Shown: positions 26,247 through 35,354 of the stretch, one piece after another | How the letters are laid out: the number at the start of each line of letters is the position of its first letter | Numbering within the stretch: the stretch's first letter is position 1 | Assembly (NCBI RefSeq): GCF_025822605.1 | Contig: NZ_JACKTY010000047.1 | Location: forward strand, 63,652 to 127,651 | Source: Mycolicibacterium komossense | GTDB lineage: Bacteria; Actinomycetota; Actinomycetes; Mycobacteriales; Mycobacteriaceae | DNA length: 64,000 bases | Direction of reading: 5' to 3' | Program-made: the position numbers and the translations under genes | The notes under the pieces: generated by a model | The model's input: only the letters and a program-made list of their open reading frames with translations | What the model was told of the DNA's origin: nothing | Database searches by the model: none

Positions 26247-29200
26247 CTATCCGGCCCACACATCCTCCACGTAATGGTCGGACTCGACCAGACCGATCAG
26301 CCAGTCGCGGGCCGCGCTCTCGTCATCTCCGGTGCGCGCGCGGTAGATATCGATGAAAGCCTGCCGCACGGCAGGGGCCATCTTGGCCCCATCGCCACAC
26401 ACGTAGACGTGAGTGTCCTTTGCCGGGTCGCCGAGAAGACTCCACACTTCGTCGGCGTCAGCAGCAATGCGGTCCTGGACATATCGCACCCCGCCCTGCG
26501 GTGCGCGCGAGAAGGCGGGGCGCATCCGGACGATCCCTTCTTCTTCGGCGGCTTCGAACTGGTCTCGGAAGATGTAGTCCACGTCCGGATCCCGAATGCC
26601 GAAGAAACACAATGCAGGTGAGTACGGCTTGCCGTCCTGTTTCGCGGCCAGCCGGTCACCGAGGAACCCGCGGAACGGAGCGACACCGGTGCCCGCGCTG
26701 ACCAGGATCACGTTCTTGGCCGGATCGGCACCTGCCCGGAAGGCCTGCCGAGCCGAGTCGACCCGCGCCCGAATCTGGGCACCAGGGGCGACGCCTGCCA
26801 GATGGTTGGACGCCACCCCCTGGAACAACCCATGCCCGGACCGGGCCGGAGCGTCGAGCACGCTCACGACAAGTGCCGCGATGCCCGGTACGAGCCGCGA
26901 GGACGACGCAATGGAGTAATGGCGCGGCGTCATGGGCTCCAGTAGCTCAAGCAGCTCCGCCCCCGTCAGCGCGCACGCGCGGAACTCCAGCAGACACTCC
27001 AGGGGGCTGAGGGAACAGGGCTCCGAGGCCGCGGCGAGTTTTTCGAGCTGCTCACGCTCGGGTTGACACGGATTGGACGCCGCGAGACGGCGTAATTGGC
27101 TGCGGGTGGCCGGCTTTCGCAACTCCACGAAATGGGTGAGCAGTTCACGCACGCTCACCTCCCGGTCGAGCGCGATCAGCCGACGCGAGGTGCGCCGCGG
27201 ATTGACGGACAACCGCAGTTCGCCGTCGATTCCGAGAAGTTCGAGCACCGTTGTGACGAGGTCGGGCGGGTTATCCGCGAGCACCGTCAGATGGTCACCC
27301 GTCTGGTACTCGATCCCCGGCGGAAGGGTCACGCGCACAAAGCGTTTGGCCTGTCCGAAGGTGGTGTCGTCGCCGACCAGTGCGGTGTTGTCCAGGACGG
27401 TCATCGGTGTCACCGCGAACCGGGCATCGATCGCCGCGGTCACCGGGCCGACGATGGGATGCAGATCGTAGAGCGGCTCATCGGTAGCGGTGACCGCTGC
27501 GGCGTCGGGATCACCGAAATGCTCAGATACGGCCGCCCACAACGAAGTCGAGAACTCCTCTACCGTACCGTTGAGATCTCCCGAAGTGTCGGCCGACGCG
27601 CGAGCGACCAGCGGTCGGGCTCCGAGTTCGGTCAGTCGTTCGTCGATGCGTTTGGGCACCGCCTGGTAGGTGTCGGCCCAATTGCGGTCCCCGACACCCA
27701 GCACCGCGAAGTACGGGGCCACGTCCAGCGTCGCGGCTGGACTGAGCAGCCAGGCGAGAAACTCACGCGCGTCATCGGTGGGCTGTCCGTTGTAGGAGGA
27801 CGCGACGATGACCACCGCATCGGCTTCCGGTAGGCCGCGGGCGAAGTCGTCGAGCGGTGCCACCGTAGCGGTGCACCCCAGGTCGGTCGCCTCCTCGGCG
27901 AGTTGCTTGGCCAGCGCCCGGCAGGTTCCGAGGTTCGAGCCGTGCAGCACGGCCAACGTGGTACCGGCTTTGACGCGGGTGGCTGTGCGCAGTGGATTCG
28001 ACGGCACGGCCGCGGTTTCCTGAGGCGCGGCATGGTGCCGGTCGTCAGGGGTCCGGCGGATCAGGTCGAGGTGGAAACCCACCGGGCGACGGCTGCGCTG
28101 GCTATCGAACTGCAGTACATAGTGTTGTGAGTCGATCAAGCGATACCGATGAACCAGCCGCGCGATCGCCATGGTGGCCTCATGCAGGGCGAACTGCCGA
28201 CCGATGCAGGATCGCGCACCGGTTCCGAAGGGTTTGAACAATCCGCCGGATCTGGCGGCGATACTGGCCGTGTCGAACCGGTCAGGATCGAAGAGTTCGA
28301 CGTTGTCACCCCATTCGGGTTGCCGATGAAGTGCGCCGACGAGGACGGTGACGGCTTCGCCCTTCTTGATCGGATACGTGCCGCCGATGGTGGTGTCTGC
28401 GCACGCCATTCGGTCGAAGCCGAGCACCGGTGGGCACAGTCGCAGCGTTTCGTTGATCACCTGCCGCAGGTACGTGAGCTTGCCGATGTCGTCGTAGGTC
28501 GGCAGGTAGTCGTCGTCGGGACCGAACACCGCGTCCACCTCGGACTCGACGCGCGACAGCACCGCCGGGTGATGCATCAGGTTGTAGAGAGCATTGGGCA
28601 TCAGTTCCGACGTGGTCAGCTGGCCGGCAATCAGGAAGGTCATGATCTGGTTGCGAACGTTCTCCCGGCTCAGCACCGGTTCGCCGCCGGAATCCCGGCC
28701 GAGCATGACGTAGAGCAGGTCGTCGAGGTCGTGGGCCAGACCTGTGCTGTGCTCTTCGATCATCGCGTCGAAAGCGCCGTGTAGGTAAGCCAGCTCGTTG
28801 TCGAAGTCGGTTGTCGTCGGCTGCTTTCCGAGTTCGCCGAAGGCTGCCGTGAAGCTCCGCGGGATGGGGGCCAGGCCGTCGTAACCATACGAGTTGAACC
28901 GCGCCCCGAAACCGGCAAGCGCGACGGTATCCATCGCGAGCTTCTGCAGGTCGGTAGACGCGTCCACTGGCCGCTGCCCGGCGCTGGCATCCCAGCGGTC
29001 GACAAGCTGGTTGCCGATGTCGAGCATGGCGGCGTGATAGTTGCGCAGTCCGGCATAGCTGAAGCCAGGCATCAGGACATCGTGGGCTTTTTGCCAAGTC
29101 GGCTCACCGTGATAGGCGGTGAACAGCCCGTCGCCGGCCAGCGGACGGACCTGTGCCAGTGACTCCGTCAGGTTCTTGGCGAAGCGACTTTCGTCGCACA

Positions 29201-29405
29201 ACTCATCGACCAACTCCAGCGAGCACGCGTACAGCTTTCGGAAACCGCTGTAGTTGGCGTAGAAAATCGGCCCGTGGAGCTCGCCGAGAATATCGACGGG
29301 TAGCGCATAGGGTCGGCCGGCAAGATCCGCCAAGGGTGGCAGCGGTCCGTCAGCGGACGGAACGTTCGCCAGCTCGGGCGGTAGGGACGGCGCGAAATCA
29401 ACCAT
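26247..29405 (-). CDS. Bifunctional P450/NADPH-P450 reductase (CYP102/BM3-type fusion)
   Basis: A 1052-residue self-sufficient monooxygenase. The P450 domain (~1-460) has GDGLFTAY (the BM3 Phe87 region), the oxygen-binding AGQLTTSE, ETLR of the ExxR motif and the heme ligand loop FGTGARSCIGRQFALHEA. A flavodoxin domain (LHGSNLGTCRALAKQLAEE), an FAD domain with RHYSIASSS and an NADPH domain with SAGTGVAPFRGF follow, ending YVEDVWAG as in BM3. Fatty-acid hydroxylation is the family activity. It lies 77 bp downstream of the fused ABC exporter on the same strand. ATG 29405 is chosen over 29423. Confidence 0.92.
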   Translation of the reverse strand: MVDFAPSLPPELANVPSADGPLPPLADLAGRPYALPVDILGELHGPIFYANYSGFRKLYACSLELVDELCDESRFAKNLTESLAQVRPLAGDGLFTAYHGEPTWQKAHDVLMPGFSYAGLRNYHAAMLDIGNQLVDRWDASAGQRPVDASTDLQKLAMDTVALAGFGARFNSYGYDGLAPIPRSFTAAFGELGKQPTTTDFDNELAYLHGAFDAMIEEHSTGLAHDLDDLLYVMLGRDSGGEPVLSRENVRNQIMTFLIAGQLTTSELMPNALYNLMHHPAVLSRVESEVDAVFGPDDDYLPTYDDIGKLTYLRQVINETLRLCPPVLGFDRMACADTTIGGTYPIKKGEAVTVLVGALHRQPEWGDNVELFDPDRFDTASIAARSGGLFKPFGTGARSCIGRQFALHEATMAIARLVHRYRLIDSQHYVLQFDSQRSRRPVGFHLDLIRRTPDDRHHAAPQETAAVPSNPLRTATRVKAGTTLAVLHGSNLGTCRALAKQLAEEATDLGCTATVAPLDDFARGLPEADAVVIVASSYNGQPTDDAREFLAWLLSPAATLDVAPYFAVLGVGDRNWADTYQAVPKRIDERLTELGARPLVARASADTSGDLNGTVEEFSTSLWAAVSEHFGDPDAAAVTATDEPLYDLHPIVGPVTAAIDARFAVTPMTVLDNTALVGDDTTFGQAKRFVRVTLPPGIEYQTGDHLTVLADNPPDLVTTVLELLGIDGELRLSVNPRRTSRRLIALDREVSVRELLTHFVELRKPATRSQLRRLAASNPCQPEREQLEKLAAASEPCSLSPLECLLEFRACALTGAELLELLEPMTPRHYSIASSSRLVPGIAALVVSVLDAPARSGHGLFQGVASNHLAGVAPGAQIRARVDSARQAFRAGADPAKNVILVSAGTGVAPFRGFLGDRLAAKQDGKPYSPALCFFGIRDPDVDYIFRDQFEAAEEEGIVRMRPAFSRAPQGGVRYVQDRIAADADEVWSLLGDPAKDTHVYVCGDGAKMAPAVRQAFIDIYRARTGDDESAARDWLIGLVESDHYVEDVWAG

Positions 29406-29482
29406 CCCGGCAGCGTAGGCCACGAGCCGCGCCGATTGTCGGAGGCAGCGAGTTCATCTCGGATAGTGCATGTTCGGGCCGA

Positions 29483-32400
29483 TCACGCAGCAAGATGATT
29501 CCACCTCGGCGCTAGTACCGTCCACCGCCCCACCTCGGCGACCTGCCCGTCGACGAGCACGACCACGCGATCAGCCTGAGCCAGCGCAGCCCGCTTGGCG
29601 GTGGCACCGAGCACCGTCATGCCCCGCGCCCGCAGACCGGCCCACAGCTGCACCTCGGTGGCCGCGTCGACCGCACTTGAGATGTCATCGGCGAGAAGCA
29701 GTTCCGGTTCCACCGCCAGCGCCCTGGCGAGCGCCAGTCGCTGAACCTGACCACCGGACAGCCGGACACCGCGGTGGCCGACGATCGCGTCGAGACCCCC
29801 TGCTGCCGCGATGTCCGGGGCGAGACACGCATCGGCCACGGCGCGCTCGATCTCCCGATCGTGGTCGAGGAGCACATTGTCGGCGAACGTCCCCGACAAC
29901 ACCCGAGGCACCTGTGCGACGTGGGCGATCTGGCTGGGCCGCAGGAACGTCTGCGCATCGGTGATGAGGACGCCGTTCCAGTAGATCTCCCCGGTATGCC
30001 CCACCAACCCGCACAACGTCGACAACAGACTCGATTTTCCCGACCCCACCTGGCCCAGTAGGAGAACGAGTTCGCCCGCGTCAACGGTGAGATCGACGCC
30101 GGTGACTCCGCGGGTACCGTCGTCGTGCACAGCTGTCACGTTGCGAAGCTCAAGACGGTGCAACGGAATTCGCTGTGGCGCCATCGGACGGGGCGCGGCT
30201 CCGGCGATGAGGTCGATCCCCGGGGGAATGTCCATCAGGTCCGCGCCGCCCGCGAAACGACTGGTGGCCAGTTGCCACGCGCGCGTTCCGGGTGCCTGAG
30301 TGACCACTCCGCCCGCGACGCTGCCGAAATAGCCGAATCCGCCGACTGCCCCGGAAACCAGCAGCGCCGTCGCCAGATTCCACGCTCCGAGGAGGTAGAG
30401 GCCCCAAACCGCGACAACGCCCAGCTCCACCATGAGAACCGGGACCCCCAGAAGGACCGTCTGCACGCGGTGCTCGCGGACGGCGGCGCCGACGCGACCG
30501 GCGTCGACGCGATCGAGATGGGCGTGTAGGTGTTGCGTCGCCGCGGAGAGTTTGACGGTGCGCACACACTCCAATGCCGAGACTAGCGCGCGGCCGAAGT
30601 CGGCGCGGGTGGCCGACGCTGCCGTCGCCGATCGTCCGGCGATCGGGCGACCCGCCACCGAAGCCACCGCCGCGGTGACCATAACCGCCAACAAGATGGC
30701 ACCGGCGATCGCAGTGCCGCCGAGCAAGGAGGCGATCACCACGATGACCAGTCCGGCGACGACGTCGTTGCACAGGTCGGCGTAGTGCAGGAAGCGGTCG
30801 GCGTCAAGGACTCGCGATACCACCTCACCCGGAGGCGTCCGGGCCAGTCGGTGTTGCCGGGTCTGCCTGTCGAGCACCGTCATCCGGATCCGGAGCGAAC
30901 ACGCTGACCACCACGGCACAAACCGACGAATCGCCAGCACCAACACGAATGGCTCGGCCAGGATGCAGAGTACGGAGGCAGCGGTGAGTAGCACCGGTGT
31001 CTGCCCCTGTTGAAGGTCCTCGACCACGTGTCCCCAGACGAAACCACTGATCGCGCCGGTCGATCCAAGTAAACCGGTGAGCGCGAACAGCGAAGCGCCC
31101 AGCAGGCCCCAGGTCGGGTAGGTGCGAACCATGTGGAGGATGCCGCGGGCCAGGCTCGGACCACCGTCGACATCGGTCGACTCGAGTGCCGCACCAGGAC
31201 GTCGGGCACCGCCGATCACCGAGCCCTCTTCTGTAGCGGGTGGGTCGTCATCGGCACCGGCCGCGTCCAGAAGTCGTCGAAACGGGCCGGGTCGGGACTC
31301 GAGCTCACGTCGTGGGCCGTGGTCGATCAGGCGGCCACCCTCGAGTACGGCCACCTGGTCAGCACGCATGACAGTCGAAAGACGGTGCGCGATAAGGATT
31401 CCAGTGCGATTAGCCAAAAGCCGATCCGCGGCCCGGATCACCCGGGTCTCGGTCAGCGGATCCATGCGTGCGGTCGCCTCGTCGAGTACGACGACATGCA
31501 CAGCGCGGACCAGCAACCGCGCGAAGGCGACGAGTTGCTCCTCCCCCGCCGACAAGGTGGTTCCTCCTGGCCCGAGGAGGGTGTCAAGACCATCGGGGAG
31601 GCTTTCGACCCAGTCCGTCAGATCGAGTTCGGCGATCGCCCCCCGGACTCGGTCCCTCGGTACGTCGGCGAACAGCGCGACGTTCTCAGCCAGCGTTCCG
31701 GCCAGGATCTCGGTGCGCTGAGTGACCACCCCGACCGATGCCCGTAGCTGCTGCAGGTCGAGCTCGAGAACGTCGACCCCACCGATGGTCAACGAGCCAG
31801 GCTCAGGATCGACGGCTCGGGACACCAACGAGGCCAGCGTCGACTTGCCCGAGCCGGTCCGGCCGACGAATGCGCACGTGGTGCCTGCCTTGACGTGCAG
31901 CGTGATCCGGTCGAGGGCGAAGACCCCCTCGGTGTACGCAAAGTGCAGGTCATGAAACTCGATGTCCGCCGACCCGACCGGAAATTGCTGCCCACCAATG
32001 GGTTCCGACGGGCTCGCAGCCAGTTGCCGAAGCCGGATCACGGCGCCCATGCCGGCCTGCAACTCGGGAAACTGCCGCGCGAGCAGAGCAACCTCGCCGA
32101 CCAGGGTGGCGCTGACGAAAAAGAGGGTGACCAACTGCGCGATGTCGAGGTCGCCGACCGCGACCAACGCGACCCCCGCGACCACCACAGCAGCCAAAAA
32201 CGCGTGCAGTAATCCGCCCGCGCGCAGGGTGATCCGCGACTCGACGGCGACCACGGACAGAAGGCGTCGCTGCACGACGCCCGACAATTCGGCAACCCGC
32301 CGAAGTACGTAGGCCTGACCGAGGCTGGTCCGCAAGTCATCTCGCGCGGCAATGCCCTCCTCCATGGCCGCGGCGTGCTCGGTCCACGCCGCTTCCTCGA

Positions 32401-32986
32401 GCACCTTGCGCTCACTCAGCTGACGCAGCGGTCCTCGGACGATCCCGATGGCCAGCGGCCCGATTATCGGAAAGATGATCCACGCAGGCCACCACGTCAG
32501 GCCGGCGACTATCCACATCGGCAGAACGGAGACGACGGTCCGCATCGCGTCCCATAGCTGCGAGCGGACCAGCGCACCGACCTCGTGGGTGTCGTCGTCG
32601 ACGCGGTCGAGAACCTCGCCGACGGCCTGTTCCGACAATCGTTCGAGCGGCTGGTTCAACGCCGCCGCGAGCAGATCTCCCCGCAGTCTGCCTTCGGCTC
32701 GGTCTGCGACGACTCCCCAGACCGTACTGCCCGCCGTGTTGAGCAGGGCGTACCCCAACGCACACGCAGCGAGAGCCGCGATCATGGTCCAGGTGGGGGT
32801 GGCGGCGAGCCGGCCCAGGACAACTGTCGACAACGACTGCAGGACGGCGGCTATCGCCATGGCTACCAGCGCAACGGCCGCGCCCGGCGCACGCAGGCGG
32901 CGCCAGTCGACGCTGCGGTCGAGATCGGCACGGTGCCCGTCGGGGACTTCGGCGGTCAGATCCATCCGGACGGTCGTGGCAGTCAT
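29483..32986 (-). CDS. Single-chain ABC exporter (two fused half-transporters)
   Basis: An 1167-residue protein with the order TMD-NBD-TMD-NBD. NBD1 has Walker A GRTGSGKS, signature LSAGEEQ, Walker B VVVLDEATARMD and H-loop IAHRLS. NBD2 has Walker A GQVGSGKSS, signature LSGGQVQR, Walker B LLLADDISSAVD (Asp for Glu) and GATAKRA where the H-loop His should be. One composite ATP site is therefore canonical and the other degenerate. It probably heads a two-gene unit with the P450 fusion. Substrate unknown; export of an oxidised lipid is a guess from the neighbour. Confidence 0.9.
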   Translation of the reverse strand: MTATTVRMDLTAEVPDGHRADLDRSVDWRRLRAPGAAVALVAMAIAAVLQSLSTVVLGRLAATPTWTMIAALAACALGYALLNTAGSTVWGVVADRAEGRLRGDLLAAALNQPLERLSEQAVGEVLDRVDDDTHEVGALVRSQLWDAMRTVVSVLPMWIVAGLTWWPAWIIFPIIGPLAIGIVRGPLRQLSERKVLEEAAWTEHAAAMEEGIAARDDLRTSLGQAYVLRRVAELSGVVQRRLLSVVAVESRITLRAGGLLHAFLAAVVVAGVALVAVGDLDIAQLVTLFFVSATLVGEVALLARQFPELQAGMGAVIRLRQLAASPSEPIGGQQFPVGSADIEFHDLHFAYTEGVFALDRITLHVKAGTTCAFVGRTGSGKSTLASLVSRAVDPEPGSLTIGGVDVLELDLQQLRASVGVVTQRTEILAGTLAENVALFADVPRDRVRGAIAELDLTDWVESLPDGLDTLLGPGGTTLSAGEEQLVAFARLLVRAVHVVVLDEATARMDPLTETRVIRAADRLLANRTGILIAHRLSTVMRADQVAVLEGGRLIDHGPRRELESRPGPFRRLLDAAGADDDPPATEEGSVIGGARRPGAALESTDVDGGPSLARGILHMVRTYPTWGLLGASLFALTGLLGSTGAISGFVWGHVVEDLQQGQTPVLLTAASVLCILAEPFVLVLAIRRFVPWWSACSLRIRMTVLDRQTRQHRLARTPPGEVVSRVLDADRFLHYADLCNDVVAGLVIVVIASLLGGTAIAGAILLAVMVTAAVASVAGRPIAGRSATAASATRADFGRALVSALECVRTVKLSAATQHLHAHLDRVDAGRVGAAVREHRVQTVLLGVPVLMVELGVVAVWGLYLLGAWNLATALLVSGAVGGFGYFGSVAGGVVTQAPGTRAWQLATSRFAGGADLMDIPPGIDLIAGAAPRPMAPQRIPLHRLELRNVTAVHDDGTRGVTGVDLTVDAGELVLLLGQVGSGKSSLLSTLCGLVGHTGEIYWNGVLITDAQTFLRPSQIAHVAQVPRVLSGTFADNVLLDHDREIERAVADACLAPDIAAAGGLDAIVGHRGVRLSGGQVQRLALARALAVEPELLLADDISSAVDAATEVQLWAGLRARGMTVLGATAKRAALAQADRVVVLVDGQVAEVGRWTVLAPRWNHLAA

Positions 32987-33093
32987 GATTTCCCGGTCAT
33001 GGTTTCGTGATCGTCATCGCCTGGCACGGTACACATCGACGATGCCCCGCTGCACCTGTATTTCGGGCGGGAGGCGGGTGGCACTCAAAGGAC

Positions 33094-33098
33094 CTATT
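33094..33098. repeat. Left target-site duplication CTATT
   Basis: CTATT immediately precedes the transposon's left TGT terminus. The same five bases follow the right ACA terminus at 60072-60076. Five-bp duplications are the Tn7-family hallmark. Confidence 0.85.
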
Positions 33099-33200
33099 TG
33101 TCGGTTCTCAAAGTTGGTGGCGGAAGCCGAGTCCTCTAGCTGCAGGTTCACAGAATTCTCATCATGCTGGCGGACGGGTTTTTCTCATCTTGATGGCGGA
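33099..33200 (+). repeat. Transposon left end with three TnsB-type sites
   Basis: The terminus is TGTCGG, then sites at 33105-33124 (20 bp, TTCTCAAAGTTGGTGGCGGA), 33156-33174 and 33182-33200 (19 bp, TTCTCATCTTGATGGCGGA). All face the same way with unequal spacing, like the spaced left-end sites of Tn7. The outermost site is the 20-bp variant, as it is at both right-end arrays. Confidence 0.85.
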
Positions 33201-34363
33201 TCCTAGAACCGTACGGTGGTGCTGATATGCGGATACTAACGGCGGGTCATGCATCGGCGCGTCGCAGGTTATTCCCGGCTACCACACTGACTTTCTCGAA
33301 GCGAACGAGACGACTTGCGAGGTGTCGCTGTCGAAGGCGTTGTGTGCCTTAGGAATCAGCAGTCAAGAGGTTAGCGACGTTGGCCCACAGACCCTGGTTG
33401 TTGGCCGTGGCGTTCAGCCAGACAGGTTTGCGACTAGCATTCTTCGATGCCTGCGAAGCGCAAGATGGCGAGGGCGGTCAGCCAGGAGATGCCAGGGCGC
33501 GGTGTGGAGGACCAGCGACATTTCCAACCGGTGCGGATCAGACAACAGGTCGAATTGCTGGGAACCGGCGGCGGCATCGACCTGGTACTGGTTACCAGAT
33601 TCCTGCACGCCTTTAAGCATCTCACCCGAGTCGGTGCTGTTTATCCACGCTCGCTCCTTCTCACCCAGCAATGCACCGGCGCCTTGGCGTCTCGTGCGCC
33701 CGGCCTCGTCAACCGTGGATTTCATACCCTGAAAGAAAGGTCAGGCATCGTGCAGGCCTCCGCGCGAACTAACCTCACCCGCTAATCAGAGGTGGATCAA
33801 ACCTCTACCGCGATCACCTGCAAAGCGATTGGAACCCTCGACCTCTGGGTTATCAGCTGCGTCCCAAGGACTTTCGAATGTGCGCTCGGTCTTGGAACTG
33901 CAGGTCAGAATGCCAGAGGTGTCCCGAACGTTAGCTCCGCATCCGGGCGATATCGGGGCGGTTTCGCGGAGTTTTGTTCCAAAATCCGTTCCTACAGCGA
34001 ATGCGTTGCGCTACGGCCCGCGTTCCGTTGCCTTATTGAGAGCTGCCCCGACCTGAATTGGTGTCGGCAATGTCCACGAGGACGAGACGCCGCCGATTTC
34101 GTCGGCTGGCGGATCAGCGCCCAGGACATTGGGCAGCGCCAGCCTTAGCGGGATTCCGGCGGTCAGCAGCTAGGCCTCTAATCCTGCGGTTCTCAGTGAC
34201 GGCGCCCCCGAGGCGCAGTCGCTGCGTGGAAAATCTTCGTTATCGCGAAATGGCGGTCGGGTGAAAGAGCCTGCGGGGCAGTTATGCCGCCTTTGCCGAA
34301 TCGAGTACCACGAGCACAGCGGACGTCGAACAGCGAGCGTCATGCACTCCGAAGCGGTTGAGG
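33201..34363. other. Gene-poor stretch inside the transposon left arm
   Basis: About 1.2 kb with short, mutually overlapping open frames on both strands and no convincing ribosome sites or domains. Parts may be gene remains: the minus-strand segment around 33434-33625 resembles a broken regulator (separate entry), and the plus frame 33792-34148 has no recognisable family. I see no promoter motif of the cargo type here. Confidence 0.5.
33434..33660 (-). pseudogene. Possible ArsR-like winged-helix regulator remnant
   Basis: One minus-strand frame reads SQQFDLLSDPHRLEMSLVLHTAP, which looks like the first helices of an ArsR-type HTH protein. The continuation fits better in another frame (PGISWLTALAILRF), suggesting a frameshift. 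No complete domain can be assembled. The assignment rests on a short pattern and is weak. Confidence 0.25.
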
Positions 34364-34984
34364 CTAGCGGGACAATCCCACCCGCACGGCGATCGCCTGC
34401 TCTTTCCCGACCTCGACGACGCGGTCGATGGACGTCGGTTGATCGGGCAGGCTGTAGAAGTCGATTCTCACGATCGCGCGATCTTCCCTGAAAACCAGGG
34501 CCGTCGCTGCTTTTAAACCATCGCGTGACGCGCCGGTGAAGAGAGCGCCGCCATCCCCGACGGGTACCGATCGCGGGGGTGATGTCGTCACGACGGTGGA
34601 GAGATTGGCTTGGGCCGAGGGCAGTCCGGCTGCGGCCGCGGCGACGGCTGGCAGCACGACCACCGTGATGCCGACTGCCTCGGTCTGCTCGCTGTTAGTC
34701 AGCAGCACCTCTGCACCCGCAACACCATTCGGATCGCGAATGGGCGGCGGCCCGGTGTACGGGTCACCGGCTCCCCCAATTTCTTCGCCCGACAAAAGCA
34801 ACGGTGTGTAATCCGGCGCCGATGTCATCGGAGGTGACGCAGTCACGAATTGCAGCCCGATCGACGCAGCCGAAGGAGTGGAGCCCTGAGCCAACTCAGG
34901 TCCGCCGACGCAGCCGCCGAGCAGAACGCACACCGCAATCGCGCCGGACGCAGCAGACAGTTGGTGATAACTGGATACTCGGAT
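34364..34984 (-). CDS. Cargo lipoprotein with probable ATC start
   Basis: A secreted lipoprotein of unknown family. The frame holds a hydrophobic segment ending in lipobox LLGGC, then a Pro/Ser/Ala-rich mature protein. The first usual start codon (GTG, 34933) would leave only four residues before the hydrophobic core. In the same frame an AGGAGG lies 6 bases upstream of an ATC at 34984, which gives a proper 24-residue signal peptide and a 206-residue protein. An ATC start, or an ATG that mutated to ATC, are both possible. A cargo operator (35041-35066) points at it from 56 bp upstream. Confidence 0.6.
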   Translation of the reverse strand: MRVSSYHQLSAASGAIAVCVLLGGCVGGPELAQGSTPSAASIGLQFVTASPPMTSAPDYTPLLLSGEEIGGAGDPYTGPPPIRDPNGVAGAEVLLTNSEQTEAVGITVVVLPAVAAAAAGLPSAQANLSTVVTTSPPRSVPVGDGGALFTGASRDGLKAATALVFREDRAIVRIDFYSLPDQPTSIDRVVEVGKEQAIAVRVGLSR

Positions 34985-35040
34985 TGGTTCCCTCCTGCGC
35001 TCGGTGCCTCCCTTAGCCTGCCAAGTCGCATGGCAGCCTC

Positions 35041-35066
35041 ACCATCGCGCGCGATGCCATATTTAA
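35041..35066 (-). promoter_or_regulatory. Cargo operator site 1 (toward lipoprotein gene)
   Basis: One of nine copies of a 26-bp motif: TAAANA-type A-rich flank, then a 14-bp dyad (consensus CAYNNCRYGYKATG). This copy has the perfect dyad CATCGCGCGCGATG. It reads leftward, 56 bp before the start of the lipoprotein gene. Confidence 0.75.
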
Positions 35067-35166
35067 GCCGTGACACAGTCTGCGTCGAGACTGCAGGACC
35101 ACCCGGGCACCCGAGACGATCCGTCCCACGAGGCTCCTCCGCCACCACCAGGCGATCCGCTGACGA

Positions 35167-35192
35167 TTAAAGACCGCATTGCGTGCTATGGA
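35167..35192 (+). promoter_or_regulatory. Cargo operator site 2 (toward DJ-1 gene)
   Basis: A copy of the 26-bp cargo motif with dyad CATTGCGTGCTATG and A-rich flank TTAAAGAC. It reads rightward, 162 bp before the DJ-1-family gene, and is divergently paired with site 1. Confidence 0.75.
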
Positions 35193-35354
35193 CTGGCGGG
35201 AACGCCGAATGCGAACCTGAGAACGGCTCCTCCCGGACAGGTCAATACATACTGCCGAAGCAGAGGGACCACCCGCGATTTCCGTCTGCGTCATGGAAAG
35301 TCCTACCGCGGTCTAGCAGTAGACGGAACGACTACGAACATCAAGGAGCTCACC

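Noticed and set aside
33322..34148. Several 60-136-codon frames in the left arm
   Set aside because: They overlap each other on both strands, lack ribosome sites and show no recognisable domain.
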